A stretch of DNA of 64,000 nucleotides, from the NCBI GenBank assembly GCA_025738555.1, contig JAOVFP010000008.1, positions 2,108,001 to 2,172,000 on the forward strand, read 5' to 3'. Positions within the stretch are counted from its first letter, which is position 1. The number at the start of each line of letters is the position of its first letter. Position numbers and translations under genes: made by a program. Below the pieces are notes generated by a model that made no database searches, was not told where the DNA came from, and was given only the letters and a program-made list of their open reading frames with translations. Source of the stretch: Cyathus striatus. Lineage: Eukaryota > Basidiomycota > Agaricomycetes > Agaricales > Nidulariaceae. Shown here in pieces: positions 43,598 to 55,158 of this stretch.

Positions 43598-44778
43598 TTA
43601 TGCGCCCTCCCATTGGTGCTGCATTGTTTTGCCATCTCTCTGGATCCTACTGACACATACTTAGTGCTAGCATCAGCAATGATGAATCTGTGAGCCCCAG
43701 ATATGGATATTGGTTGTTAACGTTTTTTGGCAGTGCACCAATTGTGTTAATGTAGGATATATGCTATTGGCTTGGCATACTCCTGACTGTTTATCATTCA
43801 GGGTCTCGTGTTTCTGCCACTGCCAGTGGATATCCTTCCTTACATGTTTTTGTTAATCCTCAGTATGTGTAGCTTGAGCATTGCAGTGTTATTTGGTATG
43901 TCCCCACTCGTTTTTTTTCTATCATTAGCACATTATCATACTAATGCGACTTCTACCCATGACTCGAACTTTGTGAGGTTTATGGTACGTCTCTACTCCT
44001 GTATTCTTTTATATCTTTCACATATTGTCTCACTCATCCTGGTTCTTAGTCCCTATTGAGTCCTGGGGTTTACAAACTCACCACTGTACCACTGGTTTTG
44101 TTATCAGTAATCTTAGGGGATTCTTGGCACATCTTTGCTTAGTCTGCACTCGCCTGTGCCAAGATATACCAAGGCTATTGTTACTTCGCTTTTGCCCTCT
44201 GTTATTACAAATATTGTTTACTTGCTTGACTTGCAATGTCCCACTCTAACACATCTCATGGTCATTCTCTCTCTGCCTTGTTGACCACCAATGTTGCCAA
44301 CTTCCCTGTGTTTTTGTCTTTGTTTTTCATCCATGTCTGTACTACTTTCCCTAGCTATGTAGCTATGCTTGTTCATAGAATAATGTTATTGCTCTTTACA
44401 TAACAGTGAACATTGATTTGAATTTGGTGGGTGTGTAAGGATTAATGCCATGTCCTACTGCTCTCATCATTCACCTTATATTGGCTTGTTATGCAAGATT
44501 CTATTGTAAAGGCATTGTATTGTATTGTGAAGGATTGGATTGGATTGTGAAGGATTGAGATGGATTGCGAAGAATTGGATTGGATTGTAAGCTTTGTATG
44601 GTACCCAAGTATTGCAATGAATTACCAGGTTCCAATGTCATACAATGTTGGCAACTATTGCTGGGTTGGTATTTCTGAGGTTCCATACTAGTAGTTCACA
44701 ATACTTGTCATCAATACATTATATTTTTGAGGTTTACAGCATATTTTTAACTATTCTATTCTATTTTTATGCCAATGT
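43598..44778. other. No recognisable gene; contains tRNA-like segment
   Basis: At 43955-44102 on the minus strand an A-box-like AGTGGTACAGTGGTGAG (44094-44078) is followed by a B-box-like GTTCGAGTCATGG (43969-43957) about 110 nt downstream, a probable SINE head. At 44510-44590 a short GGATTGTGAAGGATTG repeat occurs. No protein family recognised. Confidence 0.4.
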
Positions 44779-44789
44779 ATGTGGCGCGC

Positions 44790-45812
44790 TTTTTTTCTGA
44801 TGGCCATAACAGACAACACAACCCCCAAAGAGTGGCAAAATAGTCGAAAAGGAAATGCGTGTCCACACAAACATATGACACAAGTACATCCTAGAATTAT
44901 CAACGGGGTTGTGAAGATGAAACATAAGCATATTTATGAGTCGGGATTTTATATGCTTATGGAGCTTGCTGCTGGAGGGGATTTGTTTGATAAGATTGGT
45001 GCATCGTTTTTTTCAAAAGGATGGGGGAGGTGCTGATGCAGGGGTAGCTCTGGACATGGGTGTAGGAAAAGAAGTAGCACAACATTACTTTAACCAGCTC
45101 ATTGCCGGGATGGTACATCCCCCCCCCCCTTTCTCCTCCCCCCCACCTCACACAAAGTACAGGACTACATCCACAAACAAGTGGTATACCACCACGACCT
45201 CAAACCAGAAAACCTCCTGCTGGACGCAGCAGGAACCCTCAAAATATCTGATTTCAGCCTCCCATCCGTCTTCAAGCTCGGCAAAAAGATGAGGTTACTA
45301 AGTAAGAAATGTGGGAGTCTTCCATACATTGCTCCTGAAGTGTGTTTTTTCCTTCTTTTATGGCGTGAGGATGAGGAGGAGTGCTAATTTATGCATATGA
45401 TGTTATTTGGCTTTACCACAGTTGAACAAGGGTGAACAGTATGCTGCTGAGCCTGTGGACGTTTGGGGTATAGGTGTTATTTTGTTTACACTTATAGCTG
45501 GCAGTGCGTGTTCCTCCCTCCCTCTCTTTACTCTCTGCAGGTGCTGATGCAGATAATATGTAGATACACCATGAGATGAACCGACCATATACAGTCCCGA
45601 ATTCTGCCACTACGTAAGCGGGTCCATTTTCATGATGACCCGTGGAATCGGATTAGTGAGACTGTGTTATGTGAATCCTTTGTCTTTGTCTCAGGGTGCA
45701 TGCGATAGATGACTTATGTGCATTGGTATAGCATTGATTTATGGGATGTTGACTGTAGATCCAAGCGAGAGAATGACGCTGGCTGAGGTGTTTCAGCATC
45801 CTTGGTGTTTAT
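44790..45812 (+). pseudogene. Chk1-like checkpoint kinase pseudogene
   Basis: Kinase blocks appear in order across frames: FYMLMELAAGGDLFDKI (hinge), EVAQHYFNQLIAGM, VYHHDLKPENLLLDAAGTLK (catalytic loop), ISDFSLPSVFKLG (activation segment), KCGSLPYIAPE, EPVDVWGIGVILFTLIAGS, then TP*DEPTIYSPEFCHY and MLTVDPSERMTLAEVFQHPW. The set resembles the Chk1 family. Decay: HRD is HHD, DFG is DFS, TGG-to-TGA stop at 45572, and frameshifts between blocks. The N-lobe glycine loop and catalytic Lys are not recognisable, and no C-terminal domain was found. Likely a dead duplicate. Confidence 0.75.
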
Positions 45813-46405
45813 TGTTCATCCCTTCCTTCCTCCCACCATTCACCTCTCCTTACTTATGTATGATATGATGTACTTAGCGTGTGAGTTTAGAACACTATAA
45901 TTATACTTAGAATAGTTTTACTTATTCCGATAATTTATATTCTAAGTTTCCCGTGCACAAAGATTTTGTAAGTTCGAGGGCACGTGGATTTCAATTCTTT
46001 TAAAGTCAAACTAAGTTTAGAATATGATCGTTCTATTTTTAAAACACGGTGGGACTTCGACGATTTAATTATAGCTGTCAGGCTTTAATTCAGATCGAGT
46101 ATAATTCAACAGTTCAGGTGCAATTCAATTCGGTATGTCAAAACTATATACTATTTCTGGTACTTCTGTCTGATACACCACCCTGTCTGTGGGGGGGAAG
46201 AATGCCCGTGCAGTTCCTGGTGTTTCTTTCCCCCCTCGCTCCTCTATATACAATTACTCACGCGCTTATTTACAGTTCTCTATCTACAGGATTTTCTAAC
46301 CATATGGCATCTTTATTCTAGGTCTGTGGTGAATCAGCACGGAGCATCGGCCCATGCATATGCAGCCAATTGTACGGCACTCACACGGTCCTTATCTATT
46401 GCGTT
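45813..46405. other. No recognisable gene
   Basis: AT-rich then mixed sequence. A short frame near 46326-46440 (HGASAHAYAANCTALTRS) is open but unassigned. Confidence 0.3.
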
Positions 46406-46885
46406 ATTGCAACGCATGACAAACGCACTAAAGTGTGACAAGTGTGATATATGCGTAGTGTGGGAGAATTGTGACAGACGTGACATGCGCGAAAATTGTC
46501 ACAAATATGATGTGTGGGAAATGTATGATGCATTGATGTGTGGGAATATGCGTGACAGACGTGACGGGTGGGAAGAATGTGACAACTGCGAAGCGCGGGA
46601 ATATGTGTGACGAACGTGACGCGCAGCAAATGTGACAGATGTGAAGCGCGGGAATATATGTGACAAGCGTGACACGCGGGAAGTATGTGACAACTGCGAA
46701 GCGCGGGAATATGTGTGACGAACGTGACAAATGCGATACATGGGAAAAATATGAGGCGCGGGAATATGTGTGACGAACGTGACACGCATGAAGTATGTGA
46801 CAAATGCAATGCGCGGGAGAAATATGAGGCGCGGGAATATGTGTGACGAACGTGACGCGCATGAAGTACGTGACATATGTACGTC
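46406..46885. repeat. GTGACR/GCGCGGGAATATG degenerate array
   Basis: Alternating GAAGCGCGGGAATATGTGTG and ACGAACGTGACACGC words with a period of roughly 27 bp or multiples. It keeps many CpGs. Related in word content (GTGAC) to the foldback and hAT-like arrays but with a different unit. Confidence 0.8.
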
Positions 46886-46989
46886 TTTCTTCAATCCTTA
46901 TGTATATATGTACTCCTTGCCTATCTTCGACATCTTACATCCTTTCCTCAGTAACCTCATTCGTGTCCTCCCTCCCTCCTCTGTTTACT

Positions 46990-47460
46990 CCTTTCTGTTC
47001 CTTCACTGTTGGGGAGTGGTATCACATGCTTTGCTGGTGAAGTTGGTAGGGGGATACCTGCAGAAGATGCGCTGGTATGCTGGGCAATTGGGTTAGCAAG
47101 GTATGTATAGGAATCTCTTACATATCCACCACTCTCTTCTCTCCTGCCTCTTCCTCTTTCTCTTCTGCCTTCTTTTTAGACTGTACTTATGCCACGTCCA
47201 GCAACGACAGCAGATGGTGACACTTCAATCACGCACGCTCAGGCTCCAAGAAACTCTTTTCCTACAATCTATGTCATTGTCTTCTTGTTACTCTCCTACA
47301 TCCATGACCACAGGGGATCGCCTACATCGTCCTATCAACCCTCACCTAAGCCCAATATCTTGTCTGCTCATACCTCCCGGCAGCCTCTTTTGACCAGCTA
47401 CCTATGCAACATCCCAACTGGCACCATCATGGGCACCTTTGCCACGCCTCAGAATCCCTA
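46990..47460 (+). pseudogene. Unrecognised two-exon gene fragment, member 2
   Basis: Exon SGITCFAGEVGRGIPAEDAL, CWAIGLAR, donor CAAG|GTATGT at about 47100, intron to CTTTTTAG, then LYLCHVQQRQQMVTLQ open to 47393. Better preserved than its homologue at 38340-38900. I do not recognise the family. Confidence 0.5.
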
Positions 47461-50400
47461 AATTGGAGACCCAAGCCATGTCCATTGCACTCAACCTGGA
47501 GTGTGAGCGTTCATAGATATCTGGTGGCTGAATTGATCTGAAGGGCCTTTAAGGGCAACAATCCGTGGAGAGCTAGTGAGATCGATGCATCATATGATGG
47601 GTGGCATCCTGTGGGGTATGAGTATGTGTTCGGGACAACTGAAGAGAAGGACATGGTGCGGGTGAGGGATGATGATGAAGACTACTGAAACACTTCCAAC
47701 ACGATTTGCAGGGGCTTCGCTCTTGCAACTTGCCTCAAACTGTCCTACTCCATGCAATGCACTATGGAGGCTCTAGTTCGCAGCATCTTCCCCCTCATAA
47801 CTCTCTTATATTCAACCCCACTCATACCCTCGGTAACAGGCGAGGAGCTCAAGCTCCACGTCACTGCACACACACACCTCAGTGTACTCTCATAACACGC
47901 ATCTATCTGACTTCTGCTCAACCAATTACAGCGGATGGTATCTCACCAGCTATCAATGTCTCATTTCTATCCTTGTACCTACCAGCACCTGCCATCACAA
48001 TTTCCAAGTTACTGGTTATCATTTGAGCATCTAACATACCTTCGTGGTGTTTAGTTGGAAAGCAGGGTGAGTTGTGCACTGGATGAGGAGAGCGGTTTTG
48101 AGACGTAAGGTCGATGTTTGGGGTATGATACAACGTTGGTCGAGGAGGCGGGAATCAGTGTGTGGTTCAGGACAGGTTGGACAGTGGGTTGTTGGTTGTA
48201 TGGGCTACTATGAAGATCGCAAGACAAACTGCAGAGAATGTGTGCCACTGTGAATCTAGCTCTTTCAAGAGTGAATTACGTATGCACCTCATACCAACTA
48301 GGACCTCATGTCAATCACCACTACAATGCTCATCATATACTCTGCTGAGGGTTGGAGATTCGACAGTGATGGGTTCATATGAGTTTTCAAACTTAATGTT
48401 TTAATCTGCCTATTAATACAATCAATCTTTATACGAGCCACAGATAACCCTAATCAATAGAGCTTATAACAACAATAAAATGAGTTTTCTCCGCAATAAG
48501 AGGGCAGAGGTGACAACATGAAATAGGATGCAGAAGATGTCTGAGTGAAGTAAACATAACACCGATTCCCAATGGAGTGCTGAGAAGTCTACTTCAATAT
48601 CATCCTTGTAATTGTCTCTGAGATCTTTGCTGCTAGCCTTCACATCCATCCTCTACGGCTTCATCTTCCGAACATCTTCTCAATATAGTACAACACCCTA
48701 TGCTTCTACAGCACCTTCCCACCACCCTCGTCTTGACTATTACCGGCCTTCAGAATGGCAGGTTGGACTAGAAGTGGTGTTGGGTAAGCTGCATACTCAA
48801 TACAGAGAAAGCTTTTCGACCAATGAATAGAGTGTGGGGGTGAGGCGACGTGGGATGGAGGGAAGGAGTATCATTGGAGACTGTGAAACTTTGTATGTGG
48901 CTGGTAAAATTGGGTGCCGGTCCCCAACCGCCCATCGATACCCCTGCCTCACCATATGTGGAATCACCCTCACAAATCATTTTGACCATCACTCCCTGCG
49001 TCGAACATGCAATACCTAGCCTTCTAGCCAAACACCTTGATATACTCCAAGTGAAGTCTACAACTTGGTGATTCTGAAGCACAATAGTGGCAGAGAGAAG
49101 GTGAAAGTGAGGGCTCTGGATAAGCAGGGGGTGTTGAACGACATTGCTAGGGAGATTGATGAGTAGTTGAAGCCACAGGTGTGCACAGTGGTGAGTGGAG
49201 CGATTGTGTGTGTGGTGACATAGCCCACTCATGTTCCTGAGATGTTAATGAGGAAGTTGCGACCCGATAGCTGGGGGAAAGTGATGACATGAATGAACCA
49301 GTAACCTGGCATCTGCCTGGTAGTGCTTTGCGTGTAGAAGGAGGGAAAGGAGAAGGCATTGTGTATGCTCAATGAATGCCTCTTGCTTCGTATTCGATGT
49401 GAACAATGGGACGAAAGTATGACTGTTAGTTGTTCAAGGCTACGTGTATTGTCACCATGCAGGTAAAAAAGACGTGCCATATCGACTTCTGTTTCTTTCC
49501 TCCAACCTAGCATGTTTTCGAGGTATGTCGTGATACCTGTAGGCGAGAAGTCTGGGGCAGTAGGTGGTGCATCCGAGCCTGACTCCTTGGAGCACAAGCT
49601 GTCCCCTTATTCATTCTCGCAATCCTCGTCGACATTGTCCATATCACCCTACCCCATTCCCTGCATCACTCTGACCCATATGTGCCCATTCTCCTCATCT
49701 ACGCCATACCGGCTTTAAGCCTTCCAGGACTTCACATATGGGTTACAAACTCGAGTACTCATACACAGATCTTGTAGTCGGACTAACACCCTTGCATACT
49801 GCTGGCCAACTATGAAAGCTATTGCCAAATAAATGTTGTTCTGGGCTCTGTTTGCATGACTTGGATAGCCCTGTGATGGTGGAGACAATACTGGGACTAG
49901 GGATGTTGGAGATGTACAGTGTGTCATGGAAGGCGTGAATGACAGAGGGAGGGTGGGTGTTGGTAGTGATGTGGCAGTAATTCGTATTTCTAACAAGTAC
50001 CGCAATTTGCATAAATACTGAAGCCGGAGGTTATCAATGAGAGAATGGGAGAGTGGAAGTGGAAGAGAAGTTTCCCAGCGCTAGTGCTCGTCCGTGATGA
50101 GTTATGTAAAGTGGGTGGAATATGGTACTACGATGGGTACAGGGCTGTATTACTATCGCAAGGTCAGTCCTTCCAACATTACCAAGTACTGGAATGAAAC
50201 ACACCTCCACTCAAACATAGACCACTTCGCCTTTCACTACATCCACCACATAAACTATTTGCACATAGGACATTTCCTAACCTGCCATATGTTGATACGA
50301 CCATTGTTCACATATCCTTTAGTCCTAGTCAACATACACCCTAAAACGAAACAGACAAAATGGCATGTACCATGATACCTGAAAACCTTCACTCCTCCCC

Positions 50401-50926
50401 TACACACCTGCCAAAAATGCCCTCAGCAAGTGCATCGTTCCACAGGTCCTAGTATTTGGTAGCAGGCTGCTCTTGTTAGTGTATATGAATGTGTCCCATG
50501 CTTTGAAGTGAAAGGTGTGACAGATCGGGGTATGCTGAGGCTCGAGATTTGTTAGAAAGTTGTCCTAGAGCGAGTTGGATTGAGTTGAGTTTGGAGCTAA
50601 TTGTGACAGAGACCTGGAATTGTTGTTGACGAAGGTATGTTTATGAAACACCATAGCGATGGTGTAGTTTGTGGTCAAAGAAGCAAGTCGAATCAGCGTG
50701 CGATTCATCGACAATGTGCTGATGCAAAATTCCCAGGACCACGACGATGAGTGGCGATTACAAGCATGTTCAAACTCCGCATTCACTTCACAAGTTCATC
50801 AATCACCCATGAATAGCCCTGCCATCGATCAACTAACTTCAACTTACACAAGGAAAGTGCCCAACCAGCATATTTATCAAGTGGATCGAACTGTAATATG
50901 AAGTCCTGGATTAAGTACCATAGATT
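47461..50926. other. CpG-retaining, gene-like debris; no family recognised
   Basis: Short open segments (for example EIDASYDGWHPVGYEYVFGT near 47580, HNSGREKVKVRALDKQGVLN near 49080, and a minus-strand TTYLENMLGWRKETEVDMA near 49510) lie in a mixture of frames with many stops. Composition and lack of internal repeats suggest decayed host genes rather than transposons, but I could not identify any. Confidence 0.3.
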
Positions 50927-50956
50927 AGGGCTGCACATGGATGGCTGGTATCCGAA

Positions 50957-51247
50957 TACTGTACCATTATGACCAAGTGTTCAGTCACGTGTCACAAAGG
51001 GCAATGAACTTGAACAGATCCTGGGTTTGTCATGCGTCACAGAGGTACTTGAACAGGAGGTACAACAAAACTTACAAAAGGGTAAGTAACTGAAAAAATT
51101 TGGCGCCTGTCGGCGTGCTTGAACAGTTGATAGGTGTGAACAGATAACACATTTGTCACACATCACACAGACCTATGAACACTAGGTCCAACTGATTGTG
51201 GCCGTCACACTAAAAACACATGAACACTTGGTCGTAATGGTACAGTA
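50957..51247. mobile_element. Tc1/mariner-like MITE (291 bp)
   Basis: Inverted ends CTGTACCATTATGACCAAG and CTTGGTCGTAATGGTACAG bounded by TA at 50957-50958 and 51246-51247. Its interior has several GTCACA words. It is nested inside the left end of the AGCT-type element: removing it rejoins ATCCGAATA to CCCACAG. Confidence 0.8.
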
Positions 51248-52277
51248 CCCACAGATATTTAGTGTTGTTGCAGCTCGGCTTGAGGAGCTGCAGCCACTTG
51301 AGCTGAGCTGGTTCCACTAATAGCCGTAGCCAGGTCCATGGCTAACAGCTAAGGCAGCTAATTGCACAGCTAAGGCCCAGGGTCTTAGCCCTACTGCCTT
51401 CCTAATTAGGATAATGCTTCAGATCTAGTCACTCACTGGCAACTTTTGGGTGATTTCTTACTGAATTGCTCATGTTCCTCATGATTACTGCATACTCCTT
51501 CTACACCTGTTAACATTGCATATGAATTTCATTGTTTATTGTATTTGATGCTTTCAATAGATGTATTTGTACCACAGTTTTCAGAATTCCAATTACAGTC
51601 ATCCATCACCTAATGAAACACAACCACACAATGAAACAGCACAAAGCATTTCGCATATAGCTCATTGAAATCATAGCCAATTTGGTTCATTCTTTTTCTG
51701 TTTTACACAAGCATTATTCTTAAATCTGTCTGTCAAGTTATAAATTACTGTACATTTTTCTTCATTATATAAAATGCATTACAATGTGCAGAGACAACAC
51801 CAAAAGCACCAACATCAAAAAATAAGTGACCTAAAATCTGACATTCTGAAAATTGTCATGCATATTTAAACTCATATATAAATATCCACAGTCTATATCA
51901 ACAGCTCAGAAAAAGTTTCATTGGAAAGCAACTGTTTTTGTGGAAGATATTCATACATATGTGGTGTGGTGCATTGCTACCAGAGTGACCAAATCTAGAT
52001 GATTAGTTTACATAATATGGTCTGGACCAATATTACTTGATTAATAACTATGATGCCTTAATTCAGCTCAGTGTTGCATTATGTGATAATTGTCTAAAAT
52101 CCAACATTTGGAAAGATATTTATGTGGAGAGCACAAATCTAACCATAGAGCATTTAAACTTCACACAAGATGAATTAATATATTTGGTAATATGTATGTA
52201 AAATTATAGAGTGAACAGAGTTTTACAATGTGTACAATTTATGGAACAAGATTTAGTGTTTCATTTGATGATGGATG

Positions 52278-52591
52278 TGTCAGAAGTAACAAAGAATAAG
52301 GAGTGTGGTAGAGAGAGAATAGAGGATAATAAAGAGCAAAGAGGGTGATAGTGGAGCAAAGACTCAGACACAAACACTAACACAGACACAAGATGGGGAG
52401 GAAACTTGTTTACAACTACCAAGTTACAGAGTGTTTATATACTGAGTAAGTCTACCAAAGTCCAACCAAAGTCCTGTAACTAAGGTAACTGACAGCTGTC
52501 AATCACAAATCTGTCAATCAAGTATCTGTCAAGTATGACAGGTGACAAGTGACAGCTGTCAAGGAAGCTGTGCAACCCAGAATATCTAACA
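52278..52591. repeat. Solo LTR with 5-bp duplication
   Basis: TGTCAGAAGTAAC...AATATCTAACA flanked by GGATG at 52273-52277 and 52592-52596. It contains a GACAGCTGTC-type palindromic stretch at 52490-52560 absent from the shorter relative at 41592. Confidence 0.88.
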
Positions 52592-53097
52592 GGATGACTG
52601 TACTTAGTGTTTCAAATAGACCAGTGATTATTTTGATGAAAACAGTGTATTTTGAGCTGCATCTCTGTATTACTTACATACCTCAGTCATGTAATTGTTC
52701 AGGCCTTGGTAAGAAATTTTGAACATTAAAAATGGCTCTGCTTTGTGGAAAGGGTTCTTTTTTCCGAACATTATATGATGTTTACTTTGCTGATACTAAG
52801 CAGGTTTCTTAAGAAGTCTCAAACATTGTTTAAACCATGTTGTATTTATTAAAATTCACACATTCTAATATCATACTATTGATCAATACATTGCCTAATA
52901 CAAAAAATCAAATGTTCTTAAGACAAAGTCAGAAAACCTGAAGCCCACACTGCAATATGGTCCTGCCAATATACATGTCCCTAAATAGGAAAGTTAGCTG
53001 TGGCTTAGCTGACTAGCCGAGCTGGTGTTAGCCAATTTACTGGTTTAGCTGCCCATAGCTGAGCCGAGCTTCGCCATATCCAGCCCTTTCACATCAC

Positions 53098-53812
53098 TAC
53101 TATCATGTAACAAGAGTTTAATAATTTTTTAAATCTGTATTATCTCTTCTCTCGGTCTTGCTATTACGACGAAACTTTGCATACCAATGCAATACATTTC
53201 TATCAATGTATTTCCCAGCTTATATGTTGATTGGATGTATACTTGGTTTTAAAATGTGGAATTACTGCAGAACTCTCTCAAAATCGGTCGAATATGCGAC
53301 ATCAAATGCAAGATCTATTTCGATCCTGTTGACATATCCTTACGAAATTTGACAAGTGCATAGCATACATGTAGCCCTACCATATTGAAAACTTTCATAG
53401 CAAATAGCTGAGCCTGTGCAGCAATAGAGCGTGAATATGAGTTTCTATGCATTCTGAGTGTGACAGGGAAAGGAAAAATAGATCTCCACTTCAAACCCTA
53501 TTATGTACATTGTGCCTAAAAATTAGCCGGTGATGCTAGGGAGCAAGGCAACAGACTAGCAACTGATTTGCTGGTGTTCTGAGTCTTAAATCTTACTGTG
53601 ACAATGCATGACAAAAGCTGTTAAACTCTAGAGGCAGCCTCCGGAAGTGCTCCGCTATGACAATAAAGTAAAATTTCAAAGATCTAAGTTCATATTTGTA
53701 AAGGTAAGATGTTTTGCAATGTAACTGCAAAAGAAGAAGCTCTCATGTTGAGTGGTTGGGGATGAATTGGTGAAATACCAAAAAGTTATTAAACTCTTGT
53801 TACATGATAGTA
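53098..53812. mobile_element. Tc1/mariner-like MITE (715 bp)
   Basis: Inverted termini TACTATCATGTAACAAGAG at 53098 and CTCTTGTTACATGATAGTA at 53812, continuing for about 30 bp; the outer TA is the likely target duplication. No transposase; the longest frames are unrelated. Confidence 0.85.
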
Positions 53813-54434
53813 TGGATATTATCTGAGTTTAGGCAAAATCAGATGGGTCCAGATAATTTCCCATGGGTGTCCAGATTTTTTGGCTCATCTAGGGCATCCA
53901 TCTACAGTCGCCTGTCCAGAACTTCACATACCTGGAACCTGAATAATCTTCATCTTGCCACTTCCACAATCACTCTACACTCATTTTTCTAATACATATT
54001 TGTATTTAACTATCACAGTAGCATAATATTCAAATTTAATAATGAGAACATGTCTAATACTGAGAAATGTTAGTTTCCAGTACAGTAGCAGTAAAATAGC
54101 AATATAGAGCACATATATGAAAATCAATTCACCTAAGTTACAGACAAAATGATGCATGTAACTAAATTTAAATAGGGTATATCTATGTCTTATATACTGT
54201 AAAAAATCTGCACCATGGATATTCAATGGCTTGCATATTATTTCTTTGTTTAGGCCTCAAGGCACTCCTTACTCTCACACATATCATTTTACTTTACTAA
54301 CTACATTATTCTATAATGTCACTTGTCACTTGTTCTTGAGTTAATTCCTTCACAATTAAACATTATGTTACTCAGTAAAAATAAATTGTAAAAAAATAGC
54401 ACAAAACAGGTAGAGAAATTGAAAAGTAATCTAC
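53813..54434. other. No recognisable gene
   Basis: AT-rich. CCAGAT/GGGTGTCCAGA words at 53825-53910 resemble subterminal words of a further element. No coding similarity. Confidence 0.3.
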
Positions 54435-54439
54435 AAGTA

Positions 54440-55048
54440 TGTCATATCCATGACAATCCCTGAACCATTGGAGTCAACTCCAGGTTTACTCTGCTTTTGT
54501 ACATTTCCTCCAGACTATGTATACTTATTATATATTGAACTCTTCCTTACTAATGTTTACTTGTAACTGTTTACTTGTTCCTTCCCTTTAATATTTCTAC
54601 CTTGTTCTCTGGCCATGGCCATTTTATCTATGACTATAATCTAGAGGCGCTCTACTAGTTTACTTATGGTCTACATTCTATGGAGTTTACTTATCCCTAG
54701 GATGCCACATACCCATGGGCATTACTCCATACACATTCGGACAAAGTAGTTTACTATATAAACTACTCCTGTAATGTAGATAGACTTCAGTTTCAAATCA
54801 ACTATGTTTACACCTTTCTCCTACTTGGGCCTTGAGCCAACTCCGCTATTTTGCCACCTACTCCACTTTCTTCTAAATATGGAACTGGAAGTCCAAGGGG
54901 TGCAACACACAAGTTGAAGCCAATGTTCCACTACTCCTGTACTTGTTCACTATCTCCATGCACCCTACTAATGTGTACAAGTTACTCCACTACTTAGACT
55001 ATCTCCTCCAAGGTCCTTGTCCATAGTGGAATAGAACAGGATGTGACA
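54440..55048 (+). repeat. Solo LTR of a related chromovirus
   Basis: TGTCATATCCATGACAATCC...GGATGTGACA with a TATATAAAC box near 54755 and the family block GGAAGTCCAAGGGGTGCAAC. Flanked by AAGTA at 54435-54439 and 55049-55053. A distinct subfamily from LTR1-3. Confidence 0.88.
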
Positions 55049-55158
55049 AAGTAGCATAACTGGAAACTTTACTATTATTGGAAATTGTCTGAGGATTGGA
55101 AGAAAGAATATATTGGAACTAATAGTATGAAGATGTGGAACCTTAGCTGAAAACTGGG

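Larger units (their letters stand above)
50927..53087. mobile_element. hAT-like element with AGCT-rich subterminal arms (probable)
   Basis: Left end reads TAGGGCTGCACATGGATGG; right end reads CGCCATATCCAGCCCT (reverse complement AGGGCTGGATATGGCG). Arms at 51270-51400 and 52985-53075 are full of AGCTGAGC/AGCTAAGC self-complementary words. An AT-rich centre has no transposase and holds a solo LTR. The 8-mers outside the two ends do not match, so it may be two partial copies. Confidence 0.5.

Noticed and set aside
46396..46894. Open frames on the minus strand rich in SHIFPR/CHICH motifs
   Set aside because: Artefacts of the GTGACR/GCGCGGGAATATG array.
47461..50926. Assigning specific metabolic or signalling genes to the short frames here
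   Set aside because: No motif was convincing in any frame; naming a family would be guesswork.
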